A DNA stretch of 64,000 nucleotides from Annona cherimola (taxonomy: Eukaryota > Streptophyta > Magnoliopsida > Magnoliales > Annonaceae), in NCBI GenBank assembly GCA_030490835.1, contig CM059975.1:48537174-48601173 (forward strand), given 5' to 3'. Shown piece after piece: positions 23,893-35,401 of this stretch. The notes below the pieces were generated by a model, which was not told the DNA's origin, did no database searches, and saw nothing but the letters and a program-made list of their open reading frames with translations. The position numbers and the translations under genes are program-made. How positions within the stretch are numbered: position 1 is the first letter of the stretch; the number at the start of each line of letters is the position of its first letter.

Positions 23893-24945
23893 TCCAAGCA
23901 TGAATCTGAATATTAGATCAATCCACAAGGTTACAAAGCTTGTAAACATATTAAGCATGATATATAAGGGTAATCTCAAGTAACACAAGACACAGCATAA
24001 CAGTTTTATCAATTCAAACAAAAGAAAACCAAATATCATAAGCAATGAGCTCAAATCCTATATATCTCCCACCATAGGAAGGTTTAGCCCATTAACATGA
24101 CTTCAATTCCCATTAAAATCAAGTTACAATCATCTCCAAGAACACAGAGAAAAGGAAAGAGAATGAGAAAGAGAAGAACTAAATCTTGAAAGCTTCCACC
24201 AGTGAGATCGGATCTCCTCTTCTGTTTTCGCTAGAACCACGTCCTTTTCCTTCCCTGTGTGGCTGCTCTAACGGCTCTTTCCACGCCTCCCCTTGTTGTT
24301 CTCGGTCTCTGCTTGTGAATCTCCTATCTCTCCCAGCACGCAGCCCTAAGAGATCTATTTATGTTGGTAGCTTGCGCAGCGTACGAGCAGAAACCCGCAC
24401 ATACGGATGAGTAGTGGCGCCTAGGCGCCAACTCCCTGTGTGCTGGGTGACTTTGAAACCTTCCTGGATGCCCTAGGAATTCTTGGCTTAGTGCCTAGGT
24501 GCCAACTCTCTGGAAACTTTTGACTTAAAAACTCTTCTGGTCGTGTCTGTATATTAATGAAGTGGCGCCCAGGCGCCAACTGCCTGTATGCAACGCGTTG
24601 TGTGAAGTGTTAGAGATTCTGCCAAAGGCCTGTAAAATTGCGCCTAGGCGCCACTAGGCGGCGCCTGGGTGCCAACCCCATGCTCCTTCACTTGGCTCTA
24701 TTCTGCATTCGACTCGCTTGCGTGCTTGTGATTCTCCATCCTTCCTGTAAAAATGAATGAAACTAAATAAATGAACTAAAAATGCCTAATTTATACTAAA
24801 AATGCATAAAACTACATAATGCTCCTAAAATGCAAAGCGAGTGAAAATTTAGCTAAATGGATGCAAACAAAAGCTAATCTCTTAGACTAACACACAAAAA
24901 TAGTCTGAAATAGGTCATGATAACTCGTATTTTTACGAGTTATCA
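23893..24945 (-). repeat. C 3' LTR, inner part
   Basis: Aligns with 43440-44491 of the 5' LTR, from TCCAAGCATGAATCTG onward, with about 5 percent differences at the start. It carries repeated GGCGCC palindromes (24416-24429, 24564-24577, 24640-24652) and ends in a perfect hairpin at 24918-24945: 12-base arms TGATAACTCGTA and TACGAGTTATCA around a TTTT loop. The hairpin is the LTR terminus itself. Confidence 0.88.
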
Positions 24946-24958
24946 CACCCCCAAACTT
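24946..24958 (-). other. Polypurine tract of element C
   Basis: The minus strand reads AAGTTTGGGGGTG directly before the LTR start TGATAACTCG. An AAGTTTGGGGGTG tract before TGATAAC is typical of plant Tat/Athila-type gypsy elements, from established knowledge. Confidence 0.85.
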
Positions 24959-27701
24959 AAATGTTGCTAGTCCTCGAGCAACACATGCAAACGCAATGAA
25001 TGAATGAATGAGTTTGGACTCCGTCAACTCAACCTGATTCCCATTATACTTCCAACAATCCATCTTTCTATTCAACATGATCAAGAATAATCTAAACTTG
25101 AAAAATCATCCATTTCTCAAAACAAGACATGCATATTCATTTATCATTCGCAAACCAAGTCACATGTAGATGATAGTAATTCTAGTACAAAGTAATAATT
25201 CAACATGCTAATCTTCCTCTTGATGAAAAGAAACTTGTTAGAAAATCAATACAAAATAGGTGAACCAAGGTTTAAGCTGAATTAACTGACAAAAAAAACA
25301 TGATAATCATTCACTGGATTCAATTTTGCCTGACTGCACATTCTTTCCTCTCCCAAACTTATTGCAAAACTCTCCCCACCATATTTCAGGATATCTGGAG
25401 ATTAAAATTTTTTTAAAGCATTATTACTGTGATTTTCCTTTGCTTTTTTACGCGAACCTTGACATTTGTTGATGCCAAGTCACGGTTACTCGGCTTAGGT
25501 CAATCACCCCATTTTCTTCTAATAACTTGGAAGGGATACTGAACATGCAAGAAGAATTTTTGTGAAATATTACTATTTTTGAATCCATTAATTCCCTTAA
25601 AGTACGTGGTTCACACTTGTTTAACTCAGTTTTTATTATTTCAGTTGAAAAGATTAGCATGGAATTGAATTATAACAATGTACTCTGAGATTTAGTCCAA
25701 TTCATTCACATGTTACTTGCAAATTTCCTTAACACATAGTCCTTAGCCTGAATTTTTGATTTTTCATGAAATCGATTTCAAGTTTAAAGTTTTTCTTGAC
25801 CTTGCACATATTTCATCAAAATGGATTGAAACAAGATAATTTTCACAGGAAAAATTTGACATGATATGCAATCTAACACATGTATACAAGATATGAATCA
25901 AAACACAACAAAAGAAATTATACACCCCCCAAACTTGAGGGATGCATTGTCCTCAATGCATGCAACTACATGAAACCTACATGATCATAAACTGATAAAT
26001 AAATACAAAAGTAAAACAAAATGGAAAGGACAGGAACTCCCCTAGGTGTCTAATGCGGAGGAATCATCTTCATCATGCTCACTCTCTTCACCCGGCTGCT
26101 GTGAAGACTGACCGAAACATGCTCGGAAGTCGTGAGGTGTCGATAGGAATGGTGGTAATTTCGTCATATTGATGTGTCGATCCTTTATAAGTCTGTGAAA
26201 ATGCGCCTCCATAGCCTGATTAGACTGCTGTAGAACTGGGCTTGGGCTGCCATTAGATTCTCCAAGTTGGTTATCCTCACATTGGTTAGGAGCTGTTGAG
26301 AGCGACGTCACAAATAGGAAGAAGGAAGAAATCGATCAGCACAATATTGAAAAGTACACTGTAAGCTCAAATGTCCCGGACTCTACACCCCAAATATATT
26401 CCGTAAAATCTCTTCTCAGACAATTCAACTCAAGTTTCAAGCCATATGATTGATACCACAAGTGCAGTTCATAAACTCCTCCCCCAGTACTTTAAACTTT
26501 TAGCCACAACAAAATAATAGAACAGCTTGAGCCAAAAAGTTCCCCACAAGTAGCACATCCACATGCCCACAAATATATGAAAGATGCAAGCCACCCATTC
26601 GCACATCTTTTATTTGAAGTAATAAAATGGGTGATTCACTAAAAATAGTAAAAAAATTGCGTAGAACTTCAACGGCCCCAAAATATGCAAAAATGGAGGA
26701 TGTTGATATTGAAAATGATATCAAATAAGCAAACCATGGTCTTTATGTCGACGGGCTCGAAAAATTCTTTCTATTGATATGTGGTAACTCCTGTAACTCC
26801 TCCGGGATCAAAAGTTATGACCGGTTGTAGTTGGCATGCTGAAAAATCGTGTTTTGTTGTTTTTTTATGCTGGCTGGGTGGATGGCGCCATGGTGCCAAA
26901 AATCGAGGCCTAGGCGCCGACTTGCTGACTCAAAAGTTGCAACATGTTGTTTCCTTGAAAAAAATATAGCGCTAGGGCGTCGGATCATGGCACCAGAGCG
27001 CCATTTCTCTGATCCTAATTTGCTGCAACATGTTCTTCTGCAAAAACTTAAAGTGGGAGCACCAAAAATTGAGGTCGCGGCCCCACTCTAACTGCATTGT
27101 CTTGTCTTGAATGATGAATATAAACTTGAAACTCCTTGATTGCATCTTTTATCAACTTGAAAGTGAATTGAAAGTCCATATGATAATCCTATCCTTCCTT
27201 GCCTTGGGAGATACTGCTTTATTCTTGGATCAAAAATAAAAAAGTGTAATGGGTTGCCTCCCATTCAGCGCTAAATTTATCGTCTTCAGCCCGACGTCCG
27301 ATGATGATTAACCAATTCTCGCTCTATCGAACTTCCTTCCATGCGGATTGTGCATTGGAAGTTCATATCTCTTCTTAGTCTCTTCAAATAGATCAGTTAG
27401 TCTCATTTCATGAGTTTCGTAGAGACTATATAAGAGTTGTTCTTCAGGGTATTCAATTGTAGGCTTCAAGGAGTTGATTTCCAAGAATGCCCATTGATTG
27501 ATCAATTCTTATTGCTCTTGGATTCCTGGAAAATGTAGTAGAGGTGTTAAATTTTGATCATTTTCAGCCTTTGGTGTTGTAACCACCTCTATTCCTTCTT
27601 TACTCCTTTCTTTAACTCCTTTGCTTTCTATTGTTTCCACCATCTGTTCAAGCACATTTTGAGGTACAGGTTATTTTATCACATCGATTGATGTATCTTT
27701 A
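24959..27701 (-). other. C internal region, 3' side, without recognisable coding domains
   Basis: No protease, RT, RNase H or integrase motif in either strand. Short minus-strand open frames at 25448-25660 and 26042-26311 have no motif I recognise; the second lies where Athila/Tat elements keep a late ORF and might be its remnant. Near 27250-27268 the word GGGTTGCCTCCCATT, common in non-coding parts of plant gypsy elements, is present. A GGCCTAGGCGCC word lies at 26907-26918. E1 interrupts after 27701. Confidence 0.5.
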
Positions 27702-29309
27702 TGTGGTACCCCGAACCGAGGCATCCACATTGTCCTTACTCCGGGATCTTATTGATTGGTAAATATGGCTCAGGATTGTTGCCCTGATCACACGGCGGGT
27801 TCTTAATTGGAACTCGTCCAAATTTTTTTTTCTTTTTTTTTCTTTTCTTTCATCACATAAACATATACTCATCATCATTCATAATGGACTTATCCATATC
27901 ATCATAAATTATCAACTTCTCATATTATTCATCACTTCATAATTTCATACAACCTATGTCTTTTTTCATTATATCCCATTAGGACGTTCATTCATCACTT
28001 ACAGGCAAATCCACTTGATCTTTTTCATCACTTGGCTTCCCTGCACCTGTCTGAGGTTGAGAAAACAAAACATGAGTCGAAACTCAATAAGCAAGCATTT
28101 TTCATTTTAAATGCATTCCTCTCCATTCGGTAGAAGACACTTACCAAGTGATAAACTACCAACGGAATAGAAACCTTTTTGTAAACCATTTTTGGAAACC
28201 TTTCATAAACCATTCATGAAAATCATTCATAAATGCATTTCTCTCCATTCGATAGGAGACACTTAGCAAGTGATCAACTATAAATGGAATAGAAACCTTT
28301 TCATAAACATAGGATGTGCAAATGCTTCCTTTCCACTCCTAATATAAACCTTCGTGTGCGGGTACGCTAGCCTAGGGAAAATCTCACATAGCATGGTCCA
28401 ATACGCCGGCTGTCTCCGACTTGGCCTCATCAAGGGGAACCTCTCTTCCTCTTGACGCCTACATGGTTCCTACATGCATGACTTTTGATTTTCCTGGCAT
28501 TATATACCTCTTACACTAGGTGACTTGTCATTCTCATGTAGAGAATTATTTGCACCATCCCTTAAAAATATCTTTTCAAATCCATGTGTGCAAATACTTT
28601 CTTTCCATTCCTGATATAAACCTTCGTGTGTGGGTACGCTAGCCCAGGGAACATCTCACATAACATGGTCTAATACGCTGGCTGTCTCCGACTTGGCCTC
28701 ATCAAGGGAAACCTCTCTTCCTCTTGACGCCTACATGGTTCCTACATGCATGACTTTTGATTTTCCCGGCATTATATACCTCTTACACCAGGTGGCTCGT
28801 CATTCTCATGTAGAGAATTATTTGCACCATTCCTTTAAAAACATCATTTCAAATCCATGCTTTTCTTTTCAATCCATGTATGAAAATGCAATGCATTTCA
28901 TTTACTTATAACATTCCTTTGCCTCCACCTTTGGGGAGGACGCCGTCGGCACACAACCCATACGACTCGACAATAGTGAATGGGGACCTTCTGATCCGCT
29001 TTCTACCTCCACCAAGGCCTCTTCCCTATATACCATACATGTGCACATGTCCATGAACATCACATGATATCAATATGTCGGCATGACTTTCCATAAAAAC
29101 TTATAAACATTCATCATTTGAAAATATTATAGGAATGGCCACCCTTTCCTTAATCCCATGTTTACTATTCACATTTACTATTCATCCGAATTAACATTCC
29201 ATAATTAGCTATTTAATCCTCCAATTTCATATATTGCAAAATATCATTATATTACCCAGGGTTTATAACCCTAGGGTTTCATACACGTGTCTAAGATCGA
29301 GGTTTCACA
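27702..29309 (-). mobile_element. E1, solo-LTR-like insertion with CTTTA target duplication
   Basis: 1608 bp from TGTGGTACCCCGAACC to GGTTTCACA, flanked by CTTTA at 27697-27701 and 29310-29314. It has TG...CA ends and a 5-bp duplication, and no internal region, primer site or polypurine tract was seen. These are the marks of a solo LTR. It is shorter than E2 (about 2.96 kb reconstructed length) because its middle is missing. The subterminal motif GATTGTTGCCCTGATCAC is at about 27774-27791. A 271-bp internal tandem duplication is listed separately. Confidence 0.85.
28315..28850. repeat. 271-bp tandem duplication inside E1
   Basis: Copy 1 from TGTGCAAATGCTTCC (28315) and copy 2 from TGTGCAAATACTTTC (28586) run in parallel through GGTACGCTAG, GTCTCCGACTTGGCCTC and TTCTCATGTAGAGAATTA. 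The copies differ by scattered substitutions, so the duplication is not recent. A smaller direct duplication of about 140-bp spacing precedes it (28115 and 28230, GAGACACTTA-like words). Confidence 0.85.
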
Positions 29310-29463
29310 CTTTATTAATGCTCGGAGTGACTTCGCAGCTCTGGTCCAACTCGTCTTCTTTTGCAATTTCTTCAATATGACTGAAAGACGGTTCATGATG
29401 CCGACATTGGATTGCGTTAGCTAATTGCTCTACTTGCTTCTGCATTTTCTTATTAAATTGCAT

Positions 29464-29841
29464 CTAATGTTGCATGAATTGCATGAACATGTCCTCCAAA
29501 GATAACTTGCTTTCAGGTAATGATGGCTCCTCAAACTCCTGTGTTTGACAATTGAAAGGCATCATATTCCTCACTTGCAAATCTCCATGGTAGCCCTGTG
29601 TATCATTTGAATGCTCATAATAGCCCACGGACGCTGAATAATACACGCATTGGATTGACAGATGTCCTTCACCTCCACATAAATTGTAGTAGCTTGAATA
29701 AGAATTATCCATTCCCTGCATTTGATAATCAAAACCTGTGAATTGATCTGAGGGTGCCGGTGCGTCATTAAACCCATGGAAATGGTAAGTGCTTGGTGTT
29801 GAAAATTCTGCATTTAGCCATTTGTAAGGATTTGAAGCCAT
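29464..29841 (-). pseudogene. Possible gag remnant of element C
   Basis: A 125-codon open frame starting MASNPYKWLNAEF, placed just downstream of the C primer site where gag should begin. It is rich in Asn, Gln, Tyr and Ser and contains LCGGEGHLSIQC, which resembles the second half of a retroviral zinc knuckle but lacks the first Cys pair partner. Length is far below a normal gypsy Gag. It could be a truncated Gag or chance. Confidence 0.35.
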
Positions 29842-29855
29842 TGAAAATTACAAAA

Positions 29856-29950
29856 CAAAGACTCCTAAAATAGAATTTTATCAAAAGAAAAGAAAGAAAA
29901 GAAAGACTCTTGAAATAGAATTTCATCAAAAGAAAAGAAAGAAAAGAAAA
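29856..29950. repeat. Two tandem 47-bp purine-rich units
   Basis: The words AGACTCCTAAAATAG and AGACTCTTGAAATAG start two near-identical units that end in AAAAGAAAAGAAAGAAAAG. They lie in the leader of C between its primer site and the gag-like frame. Confidence 0.75.
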
Positions 29951-29962
29951 ACTATGTATAAT

Positions 29963-30254
29963 GGGTGTGTTTGGTTACACACAAAACATGTCAATGAAAA
30001 CTTTTCAATCAAAAACTTTTCACTCCCCATAACTACCTTATTTTTTAATTATTTTTTCACATTTTTCTATATAAACAACCCTACTTTTCAATCATTTCCA
30101 CACAAATACCCATACAACTACCCTATCTATTTTAACTTTATTCTCTTTACACCTCATTATTACCCCTATCATATCACATCATTTTCTATCAACTTGACAA
30201 CTTCTACTCTGAAAAGTTTTCATCAAAAAGTTTTACCTCCAACCAAACGCACCC
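29963..30254. mobile_element. MITE copy 1 (292 bp)
   Basis: Ends GGGTGTGTTTGGTT and AACCAAACGCACCC are inverted repeats with one mismatch. AAT flanks both sides (29960-29962 and 30255-30257). AT-rich, with internal near-palindromes (GAAAACTTTTCAATCAAAAAC against a CTGAAAAGTTTTCATC stretch). No ORF of note. A 3-bp duplication and GGG-start ends suggest PIF/Harbinger (Tourist-like), though the usual TAA/TTA target is not seen. It sits in the leader of C. Confidence 0.75.
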
Positions 30255-30307
30255 AATATATACATATTCACAGAAGACAACTGAAATTGTCAGGTACTAA
30301 GTTTAAA

Positions 30308-30332
30308 GCACCAATCCCCGGCAAAGGTGTCA
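30308..30332 (-). other. Primer binding site of element C (tRNA-Asp type)
   Basis: The minus strand contains TGACACCTTTGCCGGGGATT, a mutated form of the plant TGGCGCCGTTGCCGGGGAT primer site used by Athila/Tat-like gypsy elements. It lies six bases inside the 5' LTR, which starts (plus view) at 30339. Confidence 0.85.
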
Positions 30333-30338
30333 AAAACT

Positions 30339-30736
30339 TGACGAGCTGCGTATATTTCTATTAAAATGCTCGTTTTAACCCAAGTACACGTGCCGATCAA
30401 GTAATAAAGAGTGAGTAGAGTATCGTTTCCACGAGGATTGTGTTAAACGGATTAGCACCTTAAATCTCTATTGTCTAAGTGAATTGGTAAAATGAAGGAG
30501 AAGTTGTATCAAAGAACTGAATTAAACAAAACTATGAAAACAGTAAATGACCAAGGTAGGATCGATATTCCCGAGATTGCCTTGAGATGATTAAGATAGG
30601 TGGGAATATGAAGTCATTGAATCATAGCTATGTCATTTGGTTCCATTTAAGTTAGTTGTGTAGAGATTACTAATCTAGGTTCATTCATATTCATATATGT
30701 CTTCCAACACATACAAACCTAATCAAGCTTTAGTTA
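30339..30736 (-). repeat. C 5' LTR, part next to the primer site
   Basis: Starts TGACGAGCTGCG and runs to the AGTTA (30732-30736) duplicated by E2. It continues at 43276. Removing E2 gives an LTR of about 1614 bp. Confidence 0.88.
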
Positions 30737-33006
30737 TGTGAAACCCCGATCTTAGACACGTATAAAACCCTAGGGTTGTAAACCCTAGGTAATGTATTAA
30801 TAAAATATATATTTATGAGTATGAAAATATGTGGAAATAGAGATTAAAATAATTATGAAATTCGGATGAATAGTGCACGTGAATAGTACATGTGAATAGT
30901 AACTCTGCGATGAAGACACGTGATTAAGAGTTAATTATTAGGATTAACTTAATCACAAAAGATAAAAAAAGATTTAATCACTACAAGACAAAATAGCATT
31001 ACTTTTTGATATTTTAATCCAACTTTGGATTTTAGTGGAAAATTAAAGAAAAATTCATAATTTGCAATCCGGGCGTCGGAATTCGATGAATTTTTTTATG
31101 GATGGTTAAAAATTTATGATGGACATGATGAATGGTTTAAGATGTGATGAAAATCACAAATTAAGGGTAAATATGAAACGTCAAATGAAGATCGAAAACG
31201 TAGCTTAACTTTTAATTAAACCTATTTTTGACTTTTTAATAAAATAAATAAAAAAAAATAAAAAAATTAAATGCAAATGCAGCTGCAATGCAGGGATGTG
31301 CAGGGCCTGTTGACATTTGGGGCCAAATCCAATGGCCACAAATTAATCTTATCATATATCAACGGTTGAGATTAATTTGCTTAAAAATAATTATTTTTAA
31401 TAAATTAAAAATCTAGGAAAAATAGGGCTGCCATATGAGGGCTGGAGCAGGCCTAGGGTGTCTGGAAAAAGCTCCATGCATTTTTAAAATTATAAAAAAA
31501 TACATTTTATAATTAAATACCTCAATCTAAGGGGGTAAAATCCAATTTTTTGAAAAATTAAAAAGTATAAATAGGGCAGCAGGGAGGAAGTCCAAGGCAT
31601 CAAAATCCCAGCTCCATTTGAGAATTTTCAGCTCCCAAAATCCTCCCCCACACGTTCAAGGAAGAAGAGGAGAAAGTTAGAGAGAAAAAGTGAGAGAAAA
31701 AGTGGGATATCTCCACTTCGGGTAAGCAATTTCTTTCCAAATTTATTTTGGATGTTAAGTTGGGTAAAATCTTGCTTAGATAATGCCTAAGCAAGAGAAA
31801 ATAAGTATAGATAAAATGCTTAAATGGAATTATGCCAAAATATCAAAAATTTGGATAGAAAATACAGCATTCAGGAAGATAACATATGATATGTGTAAAT
31901 AATGCTCCAAAATTAATAAATGATGATTTGGGATGTATGATTATGATAAATATGATGTTGGGATGATGATATATTAATTTCATAATTTTTGGAATTAAGT
32001 ATTATGCTTAAGTGAATTTACGTTGATTTTTAGTATATGAAGAAAATGATTTTTTTAGCCAAGTAAATAATGATAAATTCAAAATGTATAAAATTTTCCA
32101 TGATATACTAAGCATAAGCTATGTCATGGTATTTTTTATTTTTGGAAAAAATATCAATTTTTGGAACCCATGAACAGTAACCACGTCTCTGTGAACAGTT
32201 ACTGCTACAGTAACCATGAACAATAACAGCGTGATTTTGGGAAAAAATGAGATTTTTTATATATTTTATGAGGATATATGGATGGAATTTTTAAAGAATT
32301 TATGGATAAAAATCGATATAAGGAGGTAATGACCAAGTATATTTATATGATTAACCTCTATAAAAATAAGGTAATGGATGATTATAGAGCATGCATGGGA
32401 AGCAATCTAAGACATGGAATGATATAGATAAAATATCATTTTTTCTTGTATAGGAAAATTAAAAGAAAAGGTGGAGGACACAGACTGAGAAGGTAAGCAA
32501 GTTCTATTTTGAAATTTCTTTTCGAATATTTCAAATGATTGCAAACATGATTATGAAATGTGTTTAAGGATGACCACTCCTATAATGTTTGAAACGATAA
32601 ATGTTTGTTTGCTTCTCAAATGATTTTTTATCAAGTTTATGAACATGTCATACCAGCATATGTATGTATGAACATGGTGCACAAGGAAGAGGCTTTGGTG
32701 GAGGTAGTAAGCGGATCAAGGGATTCTCCTTCACTATTGCCGAGTCGCAAGGGCTGTGTGCCGGCGGCGTCCTCCCAGAGGTTGGAGGCACAAGGAAAGT
32801 CATGAATGAATGAATGCATTGCATTCTCATGAAATGCATGAAAAGGTTTACTTGATGTTTTATCGAAAAAATGTTTCAAAAAGGGATGGTGCAAATAATT
32901 CTCTACATGAGAATGACAAATCACCTGGTGTAAGAGTTATATAATGTTGGGGAAATCAAAAGTCATGCATATAGGAACCATGTAGGCGTCAAGAGGAAGA
33001 GAGGTT

Positions 33007-34727
33007 TGTTGGTCCCGAGTTAATGGAAAAACCCAAGAGGGGAGGGGTGAATTGGGTTCTTATAAAATTCTTCGGTAAAGTAAAACTTAACCCCTTTGAA
33101 AGCTTAATCCCCTTGATTGAAACAAATAGAGAGCAATGAAATAATGAAAGCAATAAGGTAAACAGTAGGCAAGATTTATAGTGGTTCGGGCAACCTCTCC
33201 CTACTCCACTCTTCCAAGCTCACACACCGTTATGACTTGGGTTCCACTATGTATTCCGCGAATACACTTAGAGTCTCCTCTCTCTTCTAGATTCTAGCTC
33301 TAGGGGGCATATACAATCAGAGCCTATGCTCTCTTCTAGATTCTAGCTCTAGGGGGCTTATACACTTGATACAAGTACATGATGAGCTCAACTCCAATCA
33401 CAACTCTACGTGCAACGTCTTGGTTTGTTACAACAAAACTCAAACCAAGACCAATAACAAGGAATAATGAAAATAAGGAAAATCTACACTTTACTGAGTT
33501 GTGTAGGCAAGATTCAGCTTGAGGAAGAGTTTGCAGAAGCAACCGGTTGTATATCGTTGACGCTACTTGGAACTTGAAGCTCGTTCTTCCTTTGAAACTG
33601 TATAGATCACTCAAATTTAGAGAAAAGCAAATTGGAGCTCTTGTTTGCACTTCTTTTCTCTCTTTAGATAATGTAGTGTCTATGTTCTCGTTTGCTTGAG
33701 TGTCTATTTATAGAATGGGGAAGATTTGAACGTTATAGAAGTGGTTGGCGCGCGATAAATGTTCCAACGTTCAAAAATTCGAACGTTGCTTCCCCAAGTC
33801 GCAGGTGGAGTCGACTTCGTCTGCGACTTGGCTTCCCAAGTCACAACTGGAGTCGACTTTGTGTGCGACTTCAGTTCTGCATTTTTCAAGTCTGAGTCTA
33901 GGTCGACTTAGTTTCAGACTTGACCTCAAGTCGATCTTGGAGTCGACTTGGGTTGCAACTTGACCAGTTCTCGTACTGAAAACAGTTTGACCTTTGTTTG
34001 ATTTCCTTTAGCTTGCTTGGCTTCTTTCCTTCAATAATATTTTGTAGACCTTGTGAAGCTTGAAAACTTGTATGGTTGATTTTGCCTTTGATTCATGCAC
34101 CTTGCTTTCTTTTGATATTAATCTTCATATCTTGAAATACACTTGGAGCTTTGCCTTGGACTTGAGAGACTTAAGTTGATAATGAGCTTGTACCCTTGAT
34201 TTGGATTTGAGAAAGCTCAAGTTGATTCTTGGAATGAGCTTGAATCTGCATCTTTGAACTTTGAAAACCTCAAGTCGTACTTGGGGTCGACTTCGTCTGC
34301 GACTTCACCCAAGTCATAACTGGAGTCGACATCGTCTGCAACTTCGGTATTTTTGTGCCCCAAAATCAACTCTGGAGTGTTTTTGCCATCTCAAGTCGAT
34401 GCTGGAGTCGACTTCGTTTGCGACTTGGCTTCCCAAGTTGCAAGTGGAGTCGACCTGGCCTGCGACTTCACCTGCTCTTCTTCCATTCTGAATTTGGCTG
34501 TGTGGTCTGTTTTGAAGTCGAATATGGAGTCGACTTTGGGATCGACTTCACCCTAAGTCGAAGTCCAAGTCGACTTGGATATCGACTTGGCTAATTTATT
34601 CGTTAAATCATTAAGCAAAATCATCAGTAATCACCTTATACTTAACTTTGTTAATCATCAAAACTCATGCTTTGGTCAATTTTGTTTTGTTTTAAACATT
34701 GTTTTGTTTTAAACATTGTTTCCAACA
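33007..34727 (-). repeat. Copia F 3' LTR
   Basis: 1721 bp, TGTTGGTCCCGAG to TTTCCAACA. AGTCGACTT clusters are at 33795-33960 and 34265-34585. TATA box on the minus strand at about 33706-33712 (ATTTATA on plus). The promoter palindrome is decayed (GGCGCGCGATAAATG near 33748), unlike A, B and G. Duplicated AGATTCTAGCTCTAGGGGGC block at about 33290-33360. Confidence 0.88.
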
Positions 34728-35002
34728 ATCTCCCCCTTTTTGATGATTGACAAAACGAAATTGAGTTTGTACCTTTCAAGATAATCACAATCATATAGTT
34801 TCCAAAACAGATCATCATAATAGCTTTCAAACAGAGTATAGCAAGCATGAAACACATATTTGAGCATAAATAAGTTTCATAAATCAATCATTTTTACTGA
34901 TTTCAATGTAAAGCAAAAAATGAAACCTAAATACAAACTACCCGACCCAAAATGCTTTAAAACCTATGTACTAAAAAACTCTATTCTATCTCCCCCTTTT
35001 TG
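34728..35002 (-). other. Copia F polypurine tracts
   Basis: AAAAAGGGGGAGA on the minus strand at about 34729-34740 (abutting the 3' LTR) and again at about 34989-35001, just after the last stop of the extra ORF. The intervening AT-rich sequence has no ORF of note. Confidence 0.75.
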
Positions 35003-35401
35003 TCAATCCTTCAAAAATTTATCAATTCTCAAGGATTTGGTGAATTGAAATTGAGAAATGGGATATGAAGATTGAATGGGTTTGATAGGACAGTCATGAG
35101 CGGATGAATAGAATGAAGAAACTGGAGTGGGGGTCGGATCTCGATGAACTGATCCGGAATCGAATGGATCAAGTTCAGGTATGGGCCGATTTTTGTATCG
35201 CCCCGATGCCAGGTGATATCTAATGGTACGCATTTCCCAATCGATTCGATCTTGTCGGGAATGCATATCATTGATAGCAGTGAGAACCTCGGAGACAAGG
35301 CTGGTCATTCAATCCTCTTGGTGACCCATTTCCTCTCGGAGAGCGGATATTTCATCTCTAATGCTCTGTAAGGTGACCTCTTGTGATGGAGGTTGAGGCG
35401 T
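35003..35401 (-). pseudogene. C-terminal extension of the extra ORF behind two nonsense codons
   Basis: In exactly the frame of the 404-codon ORF. After TAG (35402-35404) there are 30 sense codons, TGA (35309-35311), then 101 more codons to a final stop at 35003-35005. The segment is charged (SIRDEISALREEMGHQED, then MHSRQDRIDWEMRTIRYHL) and probably helical or coiled coil. The unchanged frame shows that the ancestral protein was about 537 residues and that these are point nonsense mutations. The final stop sits next to a polypurine tract, as for the late ORF of other Sireviruses. Confidence 0.75.

Noticed and set aside
24186..24410. 74-codon frame in the C 3' LTR
   Set aside because: Within an LTR and not conserved as an open frame in the 5' LTR copy near 43740.
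26042..26311. 89-codon frame (MTSLSTAPNQCEDN...) as a host gene
   Set aside because: Short, inside element C, no motif; at best a late-ORF remnant of a gypsy element.
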